64,000 nt of DNA, taken from the NCBI GenBank assembly GCA_016617855.1, contig JAECUM010096238.1, positions 62,001-126,000 on the forward strand. Reading direction: 5' to 3'. Position 1 is the stretch's first letter; every line of letters starts with the position of its first letter. The DNA is from Megalonaias nervosa (Eukaryota; Mollusca; Bivalvia; Unionida; Unionidae). The notes under the pieces are model-generated. The model worked only from the letters and a program-made list of their open reading frames with translations. It was not told the origin of the DNA and ran no database searches. The position numbers and the translations under genes were made by a program. Positions 48,127-58,744 of this stretch are shown here, one piece after another.

Positions 48127-49332
48127 GTATATTTTTCTTATCACATTATGTACTATAATACTATAGTGGGAAAAGTTTTGTTTTCTTCATTATTGGTCAA
48201 ATCAGTTCTGACACTTATAAAGGTATCATTTGAAATATTTGTAAAAGCTTTATTTATTTGTTTTTTTAATGTAAGGTCCTCAGGGTGTTGATTCCAATAG
48301 AAATCCCCTTTTCATCCATTGGTCAAGGTGGTCATCTTTTTTTCTTCTGATAAATCTCACGCATAAAAAAACCCAGAGACATCTTGATAAGTGAAAACAC
48401 TCATCTTCTGTCTTAATACACAACTGATACTGTAACTTCATTACATGTGTCAGTAAAGTTCCTCCATGAAACAGTACAAGTGCTGAATACTTTTGCTACC
48501 ATATCTAGTCAAAATACAACTTTTCATGAGTCAAAAGTGATTTAGTTAGGTTTAGAAAAGTTTACCTGGGAAATTCTATATAAAGGCATACAAAGGCTTT
48601 ATAAAGGCATACATTTTTGATGGACAGAAAACTAATTGGAATTATTAGGAATTTATTTATTTTGAAACTGTTTTATTTGAATTGTAAGAAAAACACATAA
48701 GACTGATCGGAGAATGGTCAGAAAGAAAATAAAAGCTAAATTAGCTAAAACATCATTAATGGAAGGATAATTGTTAAAAAACTCACTTATTGTTAACTAA
48801 TGAAACCTGAACCAAAGTAATTTTCTGACTTGCAGACTTTATTTTTATATGCCATGGCATTGTACATCCATTGGTCCATTAACATTTGTTTGCCTGGTAC
48901 ATAACTTTGTTTTGGTGGGTGATATTTTCATTATTTTGACTAGACATCTTCTGTACCATAGCCATACTCCCTACATCAAGGTCATGATCAATGCAAGGTA
49001 GAATGTTGTTCAGTGACTTTTATCCTTGTCCTGAGTAGAAATTTTGGATCACAAAAGATTCTTTAAAGAAAATTTAACCATTTCTGTAGTATAACTAGAC
49101 AGAGTGTCACATACCATATCCATGCTTCCTGCACGAGAGGCAAGGTCATATAGAAAGGGAATATATAAATCTGTGACCTGTATCCATGTTCAGGTATAAC
49201 TTTTGTGCATAAAAAATTTAAAGTATTTTAAGAAAATGTTTAAATGTCAGGATGAAGCCATCAGCGTGGAAAAATATCCATGAATTCCCAAGAAATATTT
49301 TGATGAGACCCTGATTCAGCTTAATTTCAGCA
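48127..49332. other. LMTK intron 3, nothing recognised
   Basis: AT-rich unique sequence. It is followed at 49333-49389 by three copies of an 18-bp unit (attacacgacatacaaga). Confidence 0.5.
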
Positions 49333-50648
49333 TTACACGACATACAAGAATTACACGACATACAAGAATTACACGACATACAAGAATTATGGCCTTTGAT
49401 TGCCCAGTACCTTGACTTGCAAAATTTGTTTGAACTGAAACGTCTAGTCTAGTTGCTGGGGAAGGGTATTCTTTAAAGGAGACCAGAAATAAAACTTTTC
49501 CTTTTATGTGTGTAATTCTCTACAAATTTTAATTCGACTGTAATGTTTATAAATTACATATCGTAGGCGGGTAGTGATTATATTGTGCGGAAGATACCAC
49601 GATTCCATAAATTGCCAAGTTTTTACGAGACAACAGATCACGTGGTCCCGTGATGCAATACTAGCCAGTTCTAAAACAGAAACAAGGCGAGCGTGACAGA
49701 CAGGAGGTGACCAGATTTGGGTTGCACATTAAAAAGTTGAATCTGTTTCCGAGAGATGCTCATAACTATATCTGTTGAACTGTGTGTTAAGAATTTAAAA
49801 AAAGCAATGTAATTTTAAAAAAACTACTTATACATTGTGTGTTGTGCAAAAATGTGAGAAGGTGATGGTGCCCAATGTAAAAATTAAAAATTTACCACGA
49901 TGCAGTAAATTCATTTAAGAAGGATGGGATTCAGTTGTATTAAATGTAAATGACATATTCATTACCTACCCCCAACACACCACCTAAGGACTAATATTTT
50001 GAAAATATACATCCAACACTGAAACACTGAGATATAATACTGAATTCTGGGTGAAGACTGGAACGGGTACCGACTTGTATGTGAAACATTATCCATTACC
50101 GGGGAGGTGTAAAAGGTATTGAGAATGGTTTTCATCAGTTGTAACTTAAGCGTTAGTTTTTTTTTAAAAAACCCACAAATAAATCTGCAATGCAGAAATC
50201 ATAAGTAATTAATTTAAACATTAAGAAGCTTCCTTATGATTGAATTACAGTGTATTTTTACATGCAGGCTACAGTTAGCAAATTGACAAATCTGATAATA
50301 TATACATGTCTGGTATAATAGTTTATGTACTGTACTTGTCAGTGCTGAAAGAAATTTTTTTTTAGGCACAGGCCCCGGGCTGGTGACTTGAATGAACTCA
50401 CGAGCCCTGACTGAAATTCCACAAGACCAGACAGTTCATACCTGTCAAGTCTCAAGTTGGGAGAAAAACCTCCAGATTTTGTAATATCTCCCGACTTTTC
50501 GCAGAGAACTTCTGATTATTACATTATGTAGTCAATTTCATTTCTCAGAAAAAAAACAACACCAAACCATACATAAATAGATATAATGTATGCAATCCAC
50601 AGATGTCATATTTTATTTTATCACTTGTGAATATTGTAGTGATAAAAT

Positions 50649-50792
50649 CAGTGCCAGATTTAGGCATAAGCTAAACAAGCTACAGCTTAGGGCCTCACTG
50701 TCTGAAGGGGTCTCTCAAATTTATTTTATGCCAAATAGGGCCTCTACAGCTTCCCATAGCTTAGGGCCTTGCTATGTCTAAATCCGGCACTG
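50649..50792. mobile_element. 144-bp hAT-like MITE nested in the Kolobok element
   Basis: The ends cagtgccagatttaggcat and atgtctaaatccggcactg are inverted repeats. They are flanked by gataaaat and gatgaaat, an 8-bp target duplication with one change, as expected for hAT elements. The two halves pair along most of their length (gcttagggcc on both sides), so it can fold back. Confidence 0.85.
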
Positions 50793-52159
50793 GATGAAAT
50801 AATTAATATCACACGACAGTTCTTTTCTTCAATAAATAGAATGTTAAGATTAAACATTATTCACGTAAATTTCAGATTTTTTAAAACCACTACAACAATA
50901 CTATAGTAAAAAAATTAAAAAAATTAAATTGTAACCAATTAGCTTAAATCCCATGAATGATCACTATGAATGCTGTGTAATTTTCTCTGCAAACAAAATC
51001 GCATCTCCATTTCCACCAAGAAACTCAGCCAGTTAACACCTGATATTCCTCTACCGTGTATGTAAAGTTTAATTACCATGATTAAATTAAAAAAAGGAAT
51101 AAAACAATAATACCATGCAGTATATGTGCCCCCAAAAAACTAATTCAGAATAAATATTTTCATTCAGTAAACAGTGTTACATGCCTTAAGATGTAAACCT
51201 AAGGAAATAAGGTGGGACATAAAACGTGGGAAAAACAGTTACCACATGTATGGTAACTTGTGACTGCAGATTTGAACTGTCAGAATGAAGTCCTATATGC
51301 ATCGTAAGTTACAACAAAATAGGAATCGTTTATTTGCCAGTCAATTGCTGGTGCTTACATACACACACTGTAGAACATGGTCCGAACGGAAGTCCTTTTC
51401 ACAAGATAAATGCAAGGATAAGAATTAACTGTTAATTAGTCACACTGGCTTTATTGCTTGTGTACTTAAGTCAAAACTTTAGCTATTTTGCAGTTTAGCC
51501 ACAGCTGACCAGAATATGAAAAAAGGGGCTTGTCCTGAGGGATTATAAGGCATATCACAGGGAGAAATGGCGCGTTCCTTGAGCGTTCACACATTGGGGC
51601 AAGGGGGTGGGGGTCAACAGTCGCCTCCCCCCAGTTTCTATTGTCAGCCAGTTAATGTGAAACTTTGATTTTATACCTGACCTCTTTTCTTTTAATTACT
51701 GCTATTTAAACTGCCCAAGGGATAGTTTTATATTAGTTCCAATCACTACAGATTACCGTTTATACATAATACATGTAACCAGCATAGACTGAAAGGGTTG
51801 TTTTTGTGTTGTTTTTTTTTTTAATTTTTAAAAAAAGAATTTAAGATTACTGAAAATCATGTTTTCTTGAAACACGACAGTGTCAGGGGTTTAGAATCTT
51901 AGTTTTAGCAAAGCTTCCATTTCATTAAAATCAGATCTCAATTTCACCTAGGACAGCGGTGATTTGATTTAGATTGTGCCATGTTATGGCATGTATGTCA
52001 ACATTCCTCAGGCAAACAGTTATTTTTCGACAAGTCCGACGGGTACCTCACTTTGAATACAGGATGGGCCCGAACTAAAATTAGAGGGACCCGGGTGTCA
52101 GGCTATAGAATTTTTTTGGCCCTGCTGGTGTAGATAAAAGATCTGTGACTTGATTGTTG

Positions 52160-52503
52160 CATTTTGTGGTCACTTACTCGGCCTTCTGCCTATTTTCATA
52201 ACTCACACGTTTAACGCTTTTCCCAGGATTTAAAATATCCAACGGTATGTTTGGAACAGTGCCAACTTTTAGTCTAGGCCAGCATTTGCATATCTTAGAG
52301 CGGCCATGTTTTCAGGATCCCTCTTGTAACATTCCTTTGAAAAATATAATGAGCATAGAGTGCTGTATGGTGTTTGAAATCGACTCGCTTGCAATAATGT
52401 ATCCACACTTTCTTTGTCTTTATCGTTTGGAAAAGAAAAAAAAAATTTGTCCACAGCCTTTTCTTAATGTGCCATTACACCCGTAAGCAATGCAAAATGG
52501 CAT
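52160..52503 (-). pseudogene. THAP-domain part of a Kolobok transposase, frameshifted
   Basis: On the minus strand ATG 52503 begins MPFCIAYGCNGTLRKGCG, which has the THAP zinc-ligand pattern C-x-A-x-x-C-x-N. A frameshift in a run of T near 52440 then leads to FFSFPNDKDKE..., with the expected F-P aromatic-Pro. CSLYFSKECY follows, matching C-S-x-H-F but with the zinc-binding His changed to Tyr. A second shift gives LKVGTVPNI, the LKPxAVPxIF-like closing box, and KRVSYENRQKAE follows. Frameshifts and the lost ligand show it is dead. Confidence 0.8.
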
Positions 52504-52744
52504 TATCTTTTACGCTGGCAACTGCCAGTTGGGATGCTGGAGTTGCTACTATGACGTCACATCACGAAAGTAACCGAATAGGCGCGGAAATTTTGCATAC
52601 AAGGTCACGGACAGTCAGCGCCTTGAAGATATGCCAATATTTAAATATTGGCATTACGGTTGCAGATGATACTTCCGAAAAAGGTTTTCTTTTATAGTGC
52701 TTTTATTATTATTCTATATTTATATTGATTTCTGGTCTCCTTTA

Positions 52745-53055
52745 AGCATTCACTCACCAGCAGATCTAGTCTAGTTGCTGGGGAGGGGTATTTCGTAAGC
52801 ATTCACTCACCAACAGATCTAGTGTGGTTGCTAGAGGGGTATTTTATAAGCATTCACTCACAAACAGATCTAGTCTAGTTGCTGGAGGAGTATTCTGTAA
52901 GCATTGACTTATTGGCAGATCTAGTCTAGTTGCTGGAGGAGTATTCTGTAAGCATTCACTCACTGACAAATCTAGTCTAGTTGCTGGAGGAGTATTCTGT
53001 AAGCATTCACTCACTGACAAATCTAGCCTATTTGCTGTAGAGGGGTATTCTGAAG
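52745..53055. repeat. 51-bp minisatellite, 6 copies (Kolobok target)
   Basis: The unit agcattcactcaccaacaga tctagtctagttgctggagg agtattctgta. One further unit, without its start, lies on the other side of the Kolobok element at 49440-49476. The 51-bp period is a multiple of three and opens a false minus-strand frame (52844-53059). Confidence 0.94.
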
Positions 53056-53623
53056 TCAAATTCTTTTGATTTATTTAAGACTGCTTTCACCATAATAAAT
53101 TAGCAGTGTTTGAGTGTTTTTCTTGTTTAATTCTAGAGCACATGAGTGTTATTTTATTATTAACTATTATGACACACATTGCAGAATACACGTACTAACA
53201 TTGGCCTGTATATTGTACTGCTTGTGATAGCTTAGCAAGGAAATTGCAGGGGTGAGGTGGTGTGGATTTACACATAATTGAATGCAATATATATAGACTT
53301 TGAAATTCTGGGTTTAGCTGAATGTATTTATGTTTAAAATTAGAAAGGCTTGCATAAGGTATGAGTAAATAACATACTTTTAGGCAAACATTAACATGGT
53401 TAGTCATCACCTGTATTATAAAACCATTGTGTGACTACCCATGTAACATATTACATTTCTAAGATTTAAACCATATATAAAAGAAAGGTCTGAAATGGAT
53501 GCTGTTCTTGAGCATCTCAGGATAATAAAAATATCAGCTTTTTGTTCCTTTCTGAGACCAAATTTTGTCATTTCCCTGTCATAACTCTAATACTGCTCCA
53601 TGAAAGTAAAAACTGTCCTTGTC

Positions 53624-54546
53624 ACTAGGTATTGTGCTTGTTTAGGCTACACACTCCACGTAGCAGCCATGTATGGCAACGATAAATGTCACTAGGTATT
53701 GTGCTTGTTTAGGCTACACACTCCACATAGCAGCCATGTATGGCAACGATAAATGTCACTAGGTATTGTGCTTGTTTAGGCTACACACTCCACGTAGTAG
53801 CCATGTATGGCAACGATAAATGTCACTAGGTATTGTGCTTGTTTAGGCTACACACTCCACATAGTAGCCATGTATGGCAACGATTGTTTAGGCTACACAC
53901 TCCACATAGCAGCCATGTATGGCAACGATAAATGTCACTAGGTATTGTGCTTGTTTAGGCTACACACTCCACATAGCAGCCATGTATGGCAACGATAAAT
54001 GTCACTAGGTATTGTGCTTGTTTAGGCTACACACTCCACATAGTAGCCATGTATGGCAACGATAAATGTCACTAGGTATTGTGCTTGTTTAGGCTACACA
54101 CTCCACGTAGCAGCCATGTATGGCAACGATAAATGTCACTAGGTATTGTGCTTGTGTTTATTGTGCTTGTTTAGGCTACACACTCCACGTAGTAGCCATG
54201 TATGGCAACGATAAATGTCACTAGGTATTGTGCTTGTTTAGGCTACACACTCCACGTAGCAGCCATGTATGGCAACGATAAATGTCACTAGGTATTGTGC
54301 TTGTTTAGGCTACACACTCCACGTAGCAGCCATGTATGGCAACGATAAATGTCACTAGGTATTGTGCTTGTTTAGGCTACACACTCCACGTAGTAGCCAT
54401 GTATGGCAACGATAAATGTCACTAGGTATTGTGCTTGTTTAGGCTACACACTCCACGTAGTAGCCATGTATGGCAACGATAAATGTCACTAGGTATTGTG
54501 CTTGTTTAGGCTACACACTCCACATAGCAGCCATGTATGGCAACTA
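53624..54546. repeat. 67-bp satellite array, about 14 copies
   Basis: The unit gataaatgtcactaggtatt gtgcttgtttaggctacaca ctccacgtagcagccatgta tggcaac varies only at cacg/caca and agca/agta. One copy lacks about 30 bases (near 53880) and one has a 12-base duplication (near 54150). The two variable sites are shuffled between copies, a sign of gene conversion. It lies in LMTK intron 3. Confidence 0.97.
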
Positions 54547-55267
54547 TAATGCTTTTGGCATCATTATGCTTTTTTCACCCAGTTGTGTCTTATGCTCACC
54601 TGTGTATGGATTACTCTTTTCCAGTACATTAAAAAATAAAATAAAAATAAGGCAATAAAAGGTTGTGTTTGTCATTTTATCATCATCTCTTTAATCTCAT
54701 TCATCGTATAAATTTGAGAATTTTTAAAAAAAAGAAAGACTGCTGTGTAAGAATAGCATAAAAGTTCATTTGTCCATTCAAGACCTACATGTATTTCATT
54801 ATTTTCTATTTATAACAACTTTATATGATGCATTTCCAAGAAAACAGATGGGTTTCTTTAATTTGAAAGTTTGCCTTACAGATTCATTATATTGGTAATC
54901 AAGTTAGGTAGCAGACCAGAATGTACTTGTAAATAAAATGCCAGATGTTAAGCGAAATATGCTTTTATGTGGATGAAAGTTTGTTTAGAGCAAATGCATC
55001 TTTTTAAAAAACATCAGAAACATGTCCAATGAGGAAAAGCACAAATCAGCACCACTTCACAAATTTGAAAAGAAGAAGATGAGAGGGATGTAATATAACA
55101 CTTAGATTGAGCACAAAAGAGTCTGTGGCATTCACAATCATTCAGCGACCATTAGACTTGTTAAAGTGAGTGTTGAATAGAAGTAATTTATCAGCTTGTT
55201 GTGTGTTTGTATTATGGTTCTAATCCACATGGATTTTGACCAGTTGCAGATCCAGGTTAGTAGCAGA
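54547..55267. other. LMTK intron 3, nothing recognised
   Basis: AT-rich. A short phrase at 55018-55095 could code EEKHKSAPLHKFEKKK-like residues but has no further support. Confidence 0.45.
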
Positions 55268-55385
55268 AATAAATGTACACTTTTCATACAGTGTACTGTA
55301 ATTATGGCATGTACATTTTTCATACAGTGTACTGTAATTATGGCATCTACATTTTTCATACAGTGTACTGTAATTATGGCATGTA
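55268..55385. repeat. 36-bp tandem repeat, 3 copies
   Basis: The unit tgtacatttttcatacagtg tactgtaattatggca with one or two changes between copies. The 36-bp period keeps frames open on both strands; not coding. Confidence 0.95.
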
Positions 55386-55625
55386 ATATTATAGAATATG
55401 CTTTTTTATGCTCAGATTATGCTTTTTTACCACTTTTTGCAAAAATTACACATCTCTCGGGGTTGGCATGTATGAATAACATATATCATGCCAGTTGGTT
55501 AGTTGCCTAGGCAATCTCTTGCTTGTGAAAGGGTCAATTGAAGGTCAAGGTTCTAAGTTACTTAGGAGCATTAACTCGTATTAAATTTTGTTGGAAAATC
55601 AAACTTGACCTAAGTCTTCTTAATG

Positions 55626-55880
55626 TCAAGCCTCATACCAGATGCTGTACCAGTCCATGAAGGCCTTTAAAAGACAGTAAGCCTTGTTCCAGATGCTGTA
55701 CCAGTCCATGAAGGCCTTTAAAAGAAAGTAAACCTTGTACCAGATGCTGTACCAGGCCATGAAGGCCTTTAAAAGACAGTAAGCCTTGTACCAGATGCTG
55801 TACCAGTCCATGAAGGCCTTTAAAAGACAGTAAGCCTTGTACCAGATGCTGTACCAGTCCATGAAGGTCTGTAAAAGATA
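55626..55880. repeat. 51-bp tandem repeat, 5 copies
   Basis: The unit accagatgctgtaccagtcc atgaaggcctttaaaagaca gtaagccttgt. The 51-bp period (17 codons) makes two long minus-strand frames with periodic peptides. These have no codon signature of selection and lie inside LMTK intron 3. Confidence 0.96.
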
Positions 55881-56187
55881 TTAAGTAAAACCAAACTTCA
55901 CAATGGACTGGACATGCTAGGATGGGGTGGAACAAAGGGACAAGGGTATGCTTCTGCCATAGCTATGTCCAGAGCATAAAACCTGAACTAATAATGGATC
56001 ATCAGAAAAGGTCATATTGACCTGCTTTTTAAATATGTGAGCATCTGTCCTCAATAAATGAATGCACTTAACCATGTTGATGACTGTATGTACTTGTTCA
56101 GAAAGACTAACGATTGGTCATCATCTTGACTTTATTTCACATTCCTCATTGATATGCAGATTATCATAATGTATCCAACTTTTGCAG

Positions 56188-56315
56188 GTCTTGGAAGGCC
56201 ATGCTGACAAAATCATGCCAGACAGTAGACGCAGCAAGGTTGTCATCAAGATTCTAAAGGATGATGCAACAGAGCTTGAACAAAGATTGTTCTTAGAAGA
56301 AGTGGCACCTTACAG
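56188..56315 (+). CDS. LMTK: LMTK-type kinase, fourth coding exon (beta3 lysine, alphaC)
   Basis: After the acceptor aacttttgcag, 128 bases encode VLEGHADKIMPDSRRSK, then VVIKILKDDATELEQ and RLFLEEVAPYR, the last Arg being split at the gtaact donor. The VVIK Lys is the beta3 ATP-anchoring lysine, and the FLEE glutamate is the probable alphaC partner. V-V-x-K-x-L-K/Q-x-x-A-x-x-x-E-Q-x-x-F-L-E-E-x-x-P-Y-R is the closest match to LMTK1/2/3 that I know for this segment. The beta2-beta3 insert (GHADKIMPDSRRSK) is similar in length to the vertebrate one. The catalytic loop, activation segment and the very long C-terminal tail typical of the family are not in the window. The following intron exceeds 7.6 kb and holds the 33-bp array, the hAT element and the LINE. 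Confidence 0.87.
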
Positions 56316-56489
56316 GTAACTTACCCCCCTTTAAATGGCAGTCACTATATGTTCCGAGCTGAAATAGAGTACTTTGATTTATTTTATTGTAATTTTCTTG
56401 AGTTTCTACCTATGAATTCTGATCATGGTATAAAGTTAGCACTCTTCTGTTCATGTTTGGTAAGTATAACTCCTCTGTACTCACCTAGT

Positions 56490-57598
56490 TGGTAAGTGCT
56501 TTATACATCCAAAGGTTGTATCTAATGTGTCTTCTAGTGGTGTATATTTCTCTAATTATGTATCTTCCAGAGGTATATATTTTTATGATTATGTTTCTTC
56601 CAATGGTATATATTTGTGCGATTATGTGTCCTGAAATAGTGTTTATTTCTGTGATCATGTGTCTTTTTGTGGTGTATATTTCTGTGATTATGTATCTTCT
56701 GGTGATGTGTATTTTTATGATAATGTGTGTTCCTGTGGTGTATACTCATGTGTGATTATTTGTCTTCCAGTGATGTATATTTTTTTGATTATGTGTCTTC
56801 TGGTGGTGTATATTTGTGTGATTAAGTGTCTTCCTGTGGTGTAATTTTGTGTGATTATGTGTCTTCCTGTGGTGTATATTTGTGTGATTATGTGTCTTCC
56901 TGTGGTGTATATTTGTGTGATTATGTGTCTTCGTGTGGTGTATATTTGTGTGATTATGTGTCTTCCTGTGGTGTATATTTGTGTGATTATGTGTCTTCCT
57001 GTGGTGTATATTTGTGTGATCATGTGTCTTCCGGTGGTGTATATTTTTGTAATTATGTGTCTTCCTGTGGTGTATATTTGTGTGATTATGTGTCTTCTGG
57101 TGGTGTATATTTGTGTGATTATGTGTCTTCGTGTGGTGTATATTTGTGTGATTATGTGTCTTCCTGTGGTGTATATTTGTGTGATTATGTGTCTTCGTGT
57201 GGTGTATATTTGTGTGATCATGTGTCTTCTGGTGGTGTATATTTTTGTAATTATGTGTCTTCCTGTGGTGTATATTTGTGTGATTATGTGTCTTCCTGTG
57301 GTGTATATTTTTGTAATTATGTGTCTTCCTGTGGTGTATATTTGTGTGATTATGTGTCTTCTGGTGGTGTATATTTGTGTGATTATGTGTCTTCGTGTGG
57401 TGTATATTTGTGTGATTATGTATCTTCCGGTGATGTATATTTGTGTGATTATGTGTCTTCCTGTGGTGTATATTTGTGTGATTATTTGTCTTCTGGTGGT
57501 GTATATTTGTGTGATTATGTGCTTCCTGTGGTGCATATTTCTGTGATCATGTGTCTTCTGGTGGTGTATATTTGTGTGATTATGTGTCTTCCAGTGGT
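56490..57598. repeat. 33-bp minisatellite, about 33 copies (hAT target)
   Basis: The unit gtgtcttcctgtggtgtata tttgtgtgattat is degenerate on the left and highly uniform from 56850. Because 33 is a multiple of three and the unit lacks stops in several frames, it opens frames of 230-273 codons on both strands. These are artefacts. One partial unit continues beyond the hAT element at 61165-61180. The array begins 175 bp after LMTK exon 4. Confidence 0.97.
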
Positions 57599-57881
57599 CA
57601 GGGTTCGTAGGGAGCCTAAAAGACCTAAAATAGCCTAATATTTTATTTTAACCTAAAAACCCTAAAACAAAGCCTAAAATTTTGATAAGAAACCTTATAA
57701 ATTAAAAGAAAACCTTAAAAATCTTCAACCCGAATCAGCAGTGGAAAGGTAAATTAAAGTTTTTATAGGAAACAGTCGGCACTGCACAAAAAAAACGTAA
57801 GCTGCACTGGAAATCAACTACAGCTGTCTTACATCCGGGTTATGAGTAACCTGCACATCTGGTTTATCCTGGCTTGCAGTA

Positions 57882-58109
57882 ATGGCGAGCAAGACACGTT
57901 TTCAAATGAGTTGGCTGTCCAAACAGCAGTACACTCCTTGGTTGGAAAAAGATGAAGATGTGTTTTCTGCTAGATGTAAATTGTGTAAAAGATCATTCAG
58001 TATTATGAGATTGGGTGAAAGTGGCTTACAAATACATGTGAAAGGAATAAAACATCAAGCGAACGAGAAGAGCATATCCTCCACCTTTGACTTGAAGAAA
58101 GTCTTGACT
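57882..58109 (+). pseudogene. hAT transposase, exon 1 (BED-like zinc finger)
   Basis: ATG 57882 starts 76 codons. They contain W-L-x-x-x-x-x-x-P-W-L-E-K-D-E-D-x-x-x-A-R-C-x-x-C (RCKLCKRSFSIMRLGESGL) and IHVKGIKH, giving a C-x2-C ... H-x5-H finger of the BED-like type found at the N-terminus of hAT transposases. The exon ends at gtgagt and the next acceptor is tttttctag at 58744; both are phase 0. This exon is intact. It would bind the sub-terminal repeats of the element. Confidence 0.8.
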
Positions 58110-58744
58110 GTGAGTATAAATATACATTATCAGTCTATCTATCTTTCTCCCTGACTGAATTATAGCATCAAAAATAATTTCGCAGAAATCACATTGAATT
58201 TGAAGCTGGTCAGACTATTTACCGGAACAAAGGAAAATACTGAGAGCAAAAATAAAACTAGTGAAAAAGTTTAAATGTCCGAAAAACTCACTATTTGAGT
58301 ATTTTCTAGGATATATATTTATTTAATTACTCTTTACTTTTGCATAATTTTGCATTATCATCATTATTATCTGAAACTTAAGTATTTATTAGGGTATTTA
58401 AAGGGAAACAACTGTGTCATAACTGTAACAGTAAGCTTACGTCCCCAATTTCAAATTTACAATTTATACATAATTATTCAAGGTGTTTACCTTTTATTAC
58501 TATTATGGTGGGCTCGATTTAAATTAATGATGATAAAACATAATCAATTTAGAAAAGTAAATAGAATTGTGTAGAAACTCTTCCAACAAGCATTACATTG
58601 TGGTACATTGAATGCATAGAAAGTACCAGCAGTATAAAAATTATGGCATGAAAAAGGCAGAATTAAATTACAATAAAATAATATCTAATATATTCTTAAT
58701 GATATATAAATGTAAAACTTAAGTTGTTTTTTGTCTTTTTCTAG

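Larger units (their letters stand above)
49477..52741 (-). mobile_element. Kolobok-type DNA transposon
   Basis: Perfect 14-bp inverted ends (aggagaccagaaat) are flanked on both sides by TTAA (49473-49476 and 52742-52745). A THAP-domain relic lies near the right end, reading inward on the minus strand. The combination of TTAA target, short termini without the piggyBac CCC, and a THAP-bearing transposase is typical of the Kolobok superfamily. The flanking sequence on both sides is the same 51-bp minisatellite unit. The region between 49700 and 52150 has no long frame, so the catalytic part is lost or very decayed. A 144-bp MITE is nested at 50649. Confidence 0.78.

Noticed and set aside
55626..55935. 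Two overlapping minus-strand frames with repeated HGLVQHLVQGLLSFKG-type units
   Set aside because: A 51-bp tandem repeat, 17 codons long, opens the frames. There is no other sign of coding.
56715..57638. Frames of 230-273 codons on both strands
   Set aside because: They are products of the 33-bp tandem unit; all residues are periodic, and the frames lie in an LMTK intron.
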